Made by a program: the position numbers and the translations under genes. 64,000 nucleotides of DNA from contig DASUUH010000100.1 of the NCBI GenBank assembly GCA_036374175.1, positions 1-64,000 on the forward strand. Reading direction: 5' to 3'. This stretch comes from JASLBX01 sp036374175. Lineage in GTDB: Bacteria; Actinomycetota; Actinomycetes; Jiangellales; Jiangellaceae. The notes under the pieces were generated by a model. That model made no database searches, was not told the DNA's origin, and saw only the letters and a list, made by a program, of their open reading frames with translations. Positions 58,706 through 64,000 of the stretch are shown here, in pieces. The stretch's first letter is position 1; the number at the start of each line of letters is the position of its first letter.

Positions 58706-60060
58706 GCCTGCTGGTCGTCGGCCTGTCGCACCGGAGTACCACCGTCGAGGCCCTGGAGCGAGCCGCCCTCGATGCCGACGCGGTCGGCAAGTTGCTCGAC
58801 GACGTGCATTCGTCCGCGCACGTGTCCGAAGCCGTGGTGCTCGCCACCTGCAACCGCGTTGAGTTCTACGCCGACGCTGCTACCTTCCATGGCGGTGTGG
58901 ATGAAGCCAGTGCGCTGCTGGCCCGGTACGCCGGCGTTGGGCTGGAAGAACTGAAATCAGAGCTGTACGTCCACTATGGCGAGCGGGCCGTGGCCCACCT
59001 GTTCCAGGTGGCGGCCGGGCTTGACTCCATGGTGGTGGGAGAGAGCCAGATCCTGGGCCAGGTGCGCGACGCGTTCCGACTGGCCCAGACGTCCGGCACG
59101 ACAGGTCGGGTTCTGGGCGAGCTGTTCCAGCAGGCGCTGCGAGTGGGTAAGCGTGTGCACGCCGAAACCGGGATAGATGCGGCCGGCCGTTCACTGGTGA
59201 CTGTTGGGCTTGCGGCCCTCGCGCCTGCCGGTGTGCGCGGGTTGAGTTCCGTGGTGGTCGGTGCGGGTTCCATGGCCGCACTGGCCGCCACTACGCTCGC
59301 CCGCAACGGGGCTCAGGTCATCGTGGCCAACCGGACCGAAGACCGCGCCGTCCGGCTGGCCGAATCGGTCGGCGGTACGGCGATCTCAATGCGTAACGTG
59401 CCGGACGTACTCAGCTCAGCAGACCTCTTGGTGGCGTGCACCGGAGCGGCGAGTGTGGTCGTGCCGTACGAGATGGTCGCCGCCGCACAGCCGTTGCTCG
59501 TGCTCGACCTGGCGCTGCCCAGAGACGTCGATCCGGCTGTGCGCGAGTTGCCCGGCGTGCGCCTTGCCGACATCTCGACGCTGGCCGACCGGGGTGAGGC
59601 GGCGCCGGCCGCGGCGGACGTGGAAGACGTGCGAGGCATCGTCGCCGAAGAGCTCGCCGGGTACTCCGCCGCCCGCCGCCAATCCCAGGTCGCGCCGACC
59701 GTCGTGGCGCTCCGTGCGATGGCCGACGACGTCGTGGATGCCGAACTGGCGCGGATGCACGGGCGGCTGCCGGATCTGGGCGAGCGCGCCCGGGCTGAGG
59801 TCGCCGCCACCGTCCGGCGGGTGGTCGACAAGTTGCTGCATGCGCCCACGGTGCGGGTCAAGGAACTCGCCGCAGAGCCCGACGGAGCGGCCTACGAGTC
59901 GGCGCTGCGCGAGTTGTTCGCCCTCGATCGCAAGACCGTCGAGGCGGTCACCCAGCCGTCGTCGAGCACCACCAGCGTTGATCATGGGCGTTTCGTGGAC
60001 TCCGGGGAGTTGGAACCAAGAAAGGCCCGTGATCAACGCGAGCGGGGTGGTGCCGGATGA
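58702..60060 (+). CDS. hemA: Glutamyl-tRNA reductase with palindrome-encoded C-terminal insert
   Basis: Reduces glutamyl-tRNA to glutamate-1-semialdehyde, the entry to haem synthesis by the C5 pathway. The catalytic Cys50 lies in ATCNRVEFY. The substrate, NADPH (VVGAGSMAALA) and dimerisation domains follow. It has 452 residues. Residues about 425-446 come from a 65-bp palindrome (59975-60039) and include VDHGRFVD and RDQRE, beyond the conserved dimerisation helices. The ATG overlaps the rex stop and the stop overlaps hemC. Confidence 0.95.
   Translation: MSLLVVGLSHRSTTVEALERAALDADAVGKLLDDVHSSAHVSEAVVLATCNRVEFYADAATFHGGVDEASALLARYAGVGLEELKSELYVHYGERAVAHLFQVAAGLDSMVVGESQILGQVRDAFRLAQTSGTTGRVLGELFQQALRVGKRVHAETGIDAAGRSLVTVGLAALAPAGVRGLSSVVVGAGSMAALAATTLARNGAQVIVANRTEDRAVRLAESVGGTAISMRNVPDVLSSADLLVACTGAASVVVPYEMVAAAQPLLVLDLALPRDVDPAVRELPGVRLADISTLADRGEAAPAAADVEDVRGIVAEELAGYSAARRQSQVAPTVVALRAMADDVVDAELARMHGRLPDLGERARAEVAATVRRVVDKLLHAPTVRVKELAAEPDGAAYESALRELFALDRKTVEAVTQPSSSTTSVDHGRFVDSGELEPRKARDQRERGGAG
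59975..60039 (+). repeat. Protein-coding palindromic element, family A, copy 2
   Basis: The arm GCGTTGATCATGGGCGTTTC (from 59975) is inverted at 60013-60039 with a few mismatches. It has the same length and register as the tilS copy. It ends 18 nt before the hemC start codon. Confidence 0.82.
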
Positions 60061-61007
60061 GCGCGCTTCGGCTCGGTACCCGTGGCAGCACGCTGGCCCT
60101 CGCCCAGTCGCATCAGGTCGCGGATGCGATCACGGCGGCGTCCGGCCGTCCCGTGGAGCTGGTTCACATCACTACACACGGCGACGCGTCGCAGGAGCCG
60201 CTCGCCCGAATCGGCGGCACCGGCGTGTTCGTCAACGCATTGCGAGAAGCGCTGCTGTCCGGCGCCGTTGACCTGGCCGTCCACTCGCTCAAGGACCTGC
60301 CCACCGCACCCTTCGAGGGACTTGTCGTCGCGGCGATCCCTCCGCGGGAGGATCCGCGCGACGCCGTGTGCGCCCGTGACGGTCTCACCCTCGGCGAGCT
60401 GCCCGAGGGGTCGCAGATCGGTACCGGGGCACCCCGCCGGGCCGCCCAGATCGAGGCTCTCGGCATGGGGCTGAAGATCGTCGACATTCGTGGCAACGTC
60501 GACACCCGGCTGGCGAAGGTGGCCAGCGGCGATCTGGACGCGGTGATTCTGGCCCGGGCCGGCCTGGCCAGGCTCGGGCGGCTCGACGAGATCACCGAGA
60601 CGCTGGACCCCATCCAGGTTCTCCCGGCACCCGGGCAAGGGGCTCTGGCTGTCGAGTGCCGCGACGACGACGCCGAGTTGATCGAACTGTTCGCGACACT
60701 CGACGACCACACGACCCGTTCCGCCGTGACCGCAGAACGCACACTTCTCGCCGCGCTCGAGGCCGGTTGTACCGCCCCGGTGGGTGCGTACGCCGAAGCG
60801 GCCGAGGGTGACGAGGACCTCGAGTTGTACCTCCGCGCCGTGGTCGTGTCCCTTGACGGCGCAGTGAGCATCCGCAAGTCAGCCACCGGCCCGCTCGATG
60901 CGGCCGAGCAACTTGGCCGTGATCTCGCGGCCGAGATGCTCGACGACGGGGCCGGGGCAGTTGTCGACGCCCGCGACCGGGCGCCGAAGGAGGAGACCGT
61001 CCCGTGA
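60057..61007 (+). CDS. hemC: Hydroxymethylbilane synthase
   Basis: Joins four porphobilinogens into hydroxymethylbilane. The N-terminal RLGTRGSTLALAQS, the VHSLKDLP motif, GTGAPRRAAQ and the dipyrromethane-cofactor Cys in EAGCTAPVGAY are present. It has 316 residues. The ATG overlaps hemA and the GTG start of hemD overlaps its stop. Confidence 0.96.
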   Translation: MSALRLGTRGSTLALAQSHQVADAITAASGRPVELVHITTHGDASQEPLARIGGTGVFVNALREALLSGAVDLAVHSLKDLPTAPFEGLVVAAIPPREDPRDAVCARDGLTLGELPEGSQIGTGAPRRAAQIEALGMGLKIVDIRGNVDTRLAKVASGDLDAVILARAGLARLGRLDEITETLDPIQVLPAPGQGALAVECRDDDAELIELFATLDDHTTRSAVTAERTLLAALEAGCTAPVGAYAEAAEGDEDLELYLRAVVVSLDGAVSIRKSATGPLDAAEQLGRDLAAEMLDDGAGAVVDARDRAPKEETVP

Positions 61008-62596
61008 CCACTCCGAACCGTTCCGCCGTGGGCAGCGTCGTCTTCGTCGGTGCCGGCCCCGGCGATCCCGGATTGTTGACCCTGCGCGCCGCCGAGGCTC
61101 TCGCCGACGCGGACGTCGTGGTAACCGACCGCGACGATCATCGTGCGCTCCTCAATCACGCCCGAGCAGACGTCGAGGTCATCGACTGCGGGCAGGACGA
61201 GGACGGTCTTCCACTCACGGCCTCCGTCCGCTCCCGCAGAGTGGTGTCCGCTAGCAAGGGGGGCAGGCGAGTCGTTCGACTGCTGGACGGCGACCCCTTC
61301 ACCCATCCCACCGGCGCCGACGAAGCGCTCGCGTGCGCCAAGGCGGGCGTTCCGTTCGAGATGGTGCCCGGCGTGTCCGACGTCACGGCAGTCCCGGGGT
61401 ACGCCGGTATCCCGCTCGCTGCCGGCCGCAAACGCAGTGTCGCCATCGTCGATGCCAGCGAGAAGGTCGACTGGCACCGGCACACCGCTGACACCCTGGT
61501 ACTGCTCCGGGCCACCGAGCTGGTCGAAGCGAGCGCCGGGCTGGTCGGGACCGGCCGGTCGGCTGACACACCGGCCGCCGCGATCGCGTCCGGCACGACC
61601 GTCGAGCAGCGCACCGTCGTCTCGACGCTGGGCAAGCTGGCCGCCGACGTGGCCGCTGCGAAGATTTCGCCAAACGTGGTTGTGGTGGGCGAGGTTGTGA
61701 ACCACCGCGAGGCGCTGTCCTGGTTCGAGACCAAACCACTGTTCGGCTGGCGGGTCCTGGTGCCCCGAACCAAGGAGCAGGCCGGCGCGTTGTCGGCAGC
61801 GCTGCGGCGGGCCGGAGGCGTGCCGGAAGAGGTGCCGACGATCTCGGTGGAGCCGCCCCGAAACCCGCAGCAGATCGACAAGGCGGTCCGCGGCATGGTC
61901 GAGGGCCGGTACGAGTGGATCGCGTTCACCTCGTACAACGCACTCCGCGCGGTCAAGGAGAAGCTCGTCGAATACGGCCTCGACGCCCGGGCCATGTCCG
62001 GTCTGAAGGTCGCCGCCGTGGGCGAAAAGACGGCTGATGCACTGCGCGCCTGGGGCATCGAGCCTGATCTCGTCCCGTCCGGCGAACAGTCCGCTCGCGG
62101 CCTGCTCGCCGAGTGGCCGCCGTACGACGAGGTGCTCGACCCGATCAACCGGGTGTTCCTGCCACGGGCCGACATCGCCACCGAGACCCTCGTGGCCGGT
62201 CTGGTCGATCTCGGCTGGGAGGTCGACGACGTCACGGCGTACCGGACGGTTCGGGCAGCGCCACCCCCGGCGGAGACTCGCGAGGCGATCAAGACCGGCA
62301 AGTTCGATGCGGTGGTCTTCACTTCGTCCTCGACGGTGCGGAATCTGGTCGGCATCGCCGGTAAGCCGCACTCGTCGACGGTGATCGCCTGCATCGGACC
62401 GGCCACCGCCAAGACGGCCGAGGAGCACGGACTACGGGTCGACGTCCTGGCGCCGGAGCCGTCGGTCGAGGTGCTGGCCGAATCGCTGGCCGACTATGGC
62501 GCGGCGCGCCGGCTGTCGCTGATCGAAGCCGGCGAGCCGGTGACCCGCCCGTCGGAGAAGCGCCGCCGCCGGGCCGCCCGCCGCCAGGCGACGTAG
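61004..62596 (+). CDS. hemD: Fused uroporphyrinogen-III methyltransferase-like/uroporphyrinogen-III synthase
   Basis: A 530-residue fusion. The C-terminal half (about 245-510) is the uroporphyrinogen-III synthase, with RVLVPRTKEQAG, FTSYNAL, FTSSSTV and CIGPATAKTA. The N-terminal half resembles a SUMT methyltransferase (VGAGPGDPGLLTLRAAEAL and PGVSDVTAVPGYAGIPL), but the usual GGDPFVFGRG motif reads LDGDPFTHPTG and the central catalytic segment is short. Methylation by this half is therefore doubtful. It ends in an Arg-rich tail. Confidence 0.92.
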   Translation: MTTPNRSAVGSVVFVGAGPGDPGLLTLRAAEALADADVVVTDRDDHRALLNHARADVEVIDCGQDEDGLPLTASVRSRRVVSASKGGRRVVRLLDGDPFTHPTGADEALACAKAGVPFEMVPGVSDVTAVPGYAGIPLAAGRKRSVAIVDASEKVDWHRHTADTLVLLRATELVEASAGLVGTGRSADTPAAAIASGTTVEQRTVVSTLGKLAADVAAAKISPNVVVVGEVVNHREALSWFETKPLFGWRVLVPRTKEQAGALSAALRRAGGVPEEVPTISVEPPRNPQQIDKAVRGMVEGRYEWIAFTSYNALRAVKEKLVEYGLDARAMSGLKVAAVGEKTADALRAWGIEPDLVPSGEQSARGLLAEWPPYDEVLDPINRVFLPRADIATETLVAGLVDLGWEVDDVTAYRTVRAAPPPAETREAIKTGKFDAVVFTSSSTVRNLVGIAGKPHSSTVIACIGPATAKTAEEHGLRVDVLAPEPSVEVLAESLADYGAARRLSLIEAGEPVTRPSEKRRRRAARRQAT

Positions 62597-62705
62597 CCGG
62601 TCAGGGGGTACCAATGTCGCCGCACCGCCCGCCTGTCGGAGCCAGCCGCCATGGCCGTAGCAGTCCGACGCAGCAGGGTGGTACCGGACGCGGCAGGATA
62701 GGCAC

Positions 62706-63680
62706 GTGAGCTTTCCCGTAGAGCGGCCGCGCCGGTTACGTGCCACGCCGGCCATGCGCCGCCTGGTCGCTGAGACGATCATGGCCCCACACCAGTTGGT
62801 GCTGCCGATGTTCGTCCGCGAAGGCGCCCGCGAGCCGCGTCCCGTCCCGTCGATGCCTGGCGTTGTCCAGCACACCCGCGACACCCTGCGCAAGGCCGCC
62901 CTTGAGGCGGTGGAGGCCGGTGTAGGAGGGTTGATGTTGTTCGGTATCCCGCAGGCGCGCGACGAGTCCGGTTCCGGCGCCGTCGATCCGAACGGAGTGC
63001 TGAACGTCGCGATTCGCGACGTGGTGGCGGAGGTGGGTGACGCCACGGTCGTCATGGCCGATCTGTGCCTGGACGAGTTCACCTCACACGGGCATTGCGG
63101 AGTGTTGGCCGCCGATGGCTCGGTCGACAACGACGCGACGCTGCGGGTGTACGAGCAGATGGCGTTGGCTCAGGCGGCGGCCGGCGTCCATCTTGTCGGG
63201 TTGTCCGGAATGATGGACGGCCAGGTCGGTGCCGCGCGCTCGGCGCTGGACGCTGGCGGTTACGCCGGGGTCGGGACTCTTGCCTACGCCGCCAAGTACG
63301 CGTCCGCCTTCTACGGGCCATTCCGCGACGCCGTCGAGTCGGCCCTGCAGGGCGACCGTCGCAGCTACCAGCAGGACCCTTCCAACGGGCGCGAAGCTCT
63401 GCGCGAAGTCCGGCTCGACGTCGCCGAGGGCGCCGACATCGTGATGGTGAAACCGGCAATGGCGTATCTGGACGTGCTGGCGCGGGTCCGCGAGGCGGTG
63501 GACGTACCGGTCGCGGCGTACCAGGTGTCGGGTGAATACGCGATGGTCGAGGCGGCCGCAGCCAACGGCTGGATCGACCGTGACCGGGCGATCGACGAGA
63601 CGCTGGTCGCCATCCGGCGGGCCGGTGCCGATTTCGTGCTCACCTACTGGGCGGTCGAGGTGGCGCGCCGCCTGCGGTGA
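62706..63680 (+). CDS. hemB: Porphobilinogen synthase (delta-aminolevulinate dehydratase)
   Basis: Condenses two 5-aminolevulinates to porphobilinogen. The 324 residues include LVLPMFVREG, the metal-site region DLCLDEFTSHGHCG, and the two Schiff-base lysine segments YAAKYASAFYGPFRDA and MVKPAMAYLD. The single Cys-poor metal site suggests a magnesium-dependent enzyme, inferred from residues visible here. It starts 109 bp after hemD at a GTG, so it may have its own promoter. Confidence 0.95.
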   Translation: MSFPVERPRRLRATPAMRRLVAETIMAPHQLVLPMFVREGAREPRPVPSMPGVVQHTRDTLRKAALEAVEAGVGGLMLFGIPQARDESGSGAVDPNGVLNVAIRDVVAEVGDATVVMADLCLDEFTSHGHCGVLAADGSVDNDATLRVYEQMALAQAAAGVHLVGLSGMMDGQVGAARSALDAGGYAGVGTLAYAAKYASAFYGPFRDAVESALQGDRRSYQQDPSNGREALREVRLDVAEGADIVMVKPAMAYLDVLARVREAVDVPVAAYQVSGEYAMVEAAAANGWIDRDRAIDETLVAIRRAGADFVLTYWAVEVARRLR

Positions 63681-63826
63681 ACGTCCCCGACTCGACCTGC
63701 CGTGCGGTGGCTGGTATCCCAAGGATCGGACTCCCGCAGCGGTAGGGTCTGCCTCGATCATGGACACCGGGCAGCTCCGTCGGTAGCCTGCGAGGCGCCT
63801 GGTGCAGTCCGAGACGGAGGGTTGCG

Positions 63827-64000
63827 ATGACGGTCGAGCATCCGCATCGAGAGCAGTGGGCGACCCGAGCGGGATTCCTTCTTGCCGCGATCGGGTCCGC
63901 CATTGGGCTTGGCAACATCTGGCGGTTTCCTTACGTCGCGTACGAGAACGGCGGCGGCGCATTCTTGCTGCCGTATCTCGTCGCGCTGCTGACGGCGGGC
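63827..64000 (+). CDS. SNF-family sodium-dependent transporter, 5' part only
   Basis: The window ends 58 codons into this gene. The opening residues EQWATRAGFLLAAIGSAIGL and GNIWRFPYVAYENGGGAF are the first helix of neurotransmitter:sodium symporter family proteins, with the conserved AIGLGNIWRFPY sodium site. Substrate (probably an amino acid) cannot be judged from this part. GGAGG at 63816-63820 is 6 nt before the ATG. Confidence 0.9.
   Translation, partial: MTVEHPHREQWATRAGFLLAAIGSAIGLGNIWRFPYVAYENGGGAFLLPYLVALLTAG

Noticed and set aside
1..64000. tRNA or rRNA genes, CRISPR arrays, insertion sequences, prophage genes
   Set aside because: No cloverleaf with a T-loop consensus, no regularly spaced direct repeats, and no transposase, integrase or phage structural motifs were seen on either strand.

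Overview
This is a 64 kb stretch of core chromosome from a high-GC actinobacterium. Evidence for that is the GC-rich codon use with many GTG starts, Lsr2, a BldC-like helix-turn-helix protein next to the 33-residue ribosomal protein bS22, DUF3180, an actinobacterial rex-hemA-hemC-hemD order and an ECF41 sigma factor. From memory of Mycobacterium tuberculosis gene order, 1-46 kb corresponds to the ppa-dacB-tilS-hpt-ftsH-fol...panC...lysS-lsr2-clpC...mutY-disA-radA block, and 47-64 kb to the ppx-proC-bS22-galE2-serB1-hemACDB block. The genus cannot be fixed by eye; a Jiangella- or Nocardioides-like lineage is a guess.

Layout. 0-12.7 kb: pyrophosphatase, a secreted NlpC/P60 hydrolase, a PBP4-type carboxypeptidase, a zinc protease-like protein, tilS, hpt, ftsH, and a folate cluster (folE, folP, folB, folK) with two membrane proteins. 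12.7-17.1 kb: a glycine betaine/choline-type ABC uptake system whose ATPase is divergent from its permeases, then a DUF1684 protein. 17.1-21.4 kb: an orphan NuoD paralogue, two bacterial-PH membrane proteins and a MidA/NDUFAF7-type methyltransferase. 21.6-26 kb: an atypical aquaporin, small membrane proteins, a DUF2520 protein and a decaying three-gene ABC-2 exporter placed before panC. 26-30.2 kb: panC, nadB, nadC, coaX. 30.4-32.7 kb: an ECF41 sigma factor with its probable target oxidoreductase, and a STAS protein. 32.8-38.9 kb: lysS, an ArgA-type acetyltransferase, lsr2, an SDR, clpC and a strong terminator. 39-46.5 kb: a sugar-acid aldehyde dehydrogenase, an acetyl-xylan-esterase-type hydrolase, TPR and HAD proteins, mutY, disA, radA. 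46.5-54 kb: a Cys-rich protein, Ppx/GppA, a TIM-barrel protein, proline dehydrogenase coupled to proC, an LLM oxidoreductase, a secreted protein and an AcuC-like deacetylase. 54-64 kb: BldC-like protein, bS22, epimerase, acyltransferase, HAD-IB, glutaredoxin, then rex-hemA-hemC-hemD and hemB, and the start of an SNF-type Na+ symporter.

The main non-standard signals are these. (i) A 65-bp palindromic element lies inside both tilS and hemA, read in the same frame, so it adds a related peptide to two unrelated proteins; a second palindrome family overlaps the mutY start and separates coaX from the sigma gene. (ii) About twenty genes have a TANNNT -10 box 6-8 nt before the start codon, which indicates widespread leaderless transcription and fixes many starts. 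(iii) The orphan NuoD has Trp where the quinone-binding Tyr should be, and it shares a neighbourhood with the methyltransferase family whose mitochondrial member modifies the NuoD homologue. (iv) All three genes of the ABC-2 exporter carry lesions. No tRNA, rRNA, CRISPR array, insertion sequence or phage gene was seen. No gene-free stretch exceeds 300 bases.
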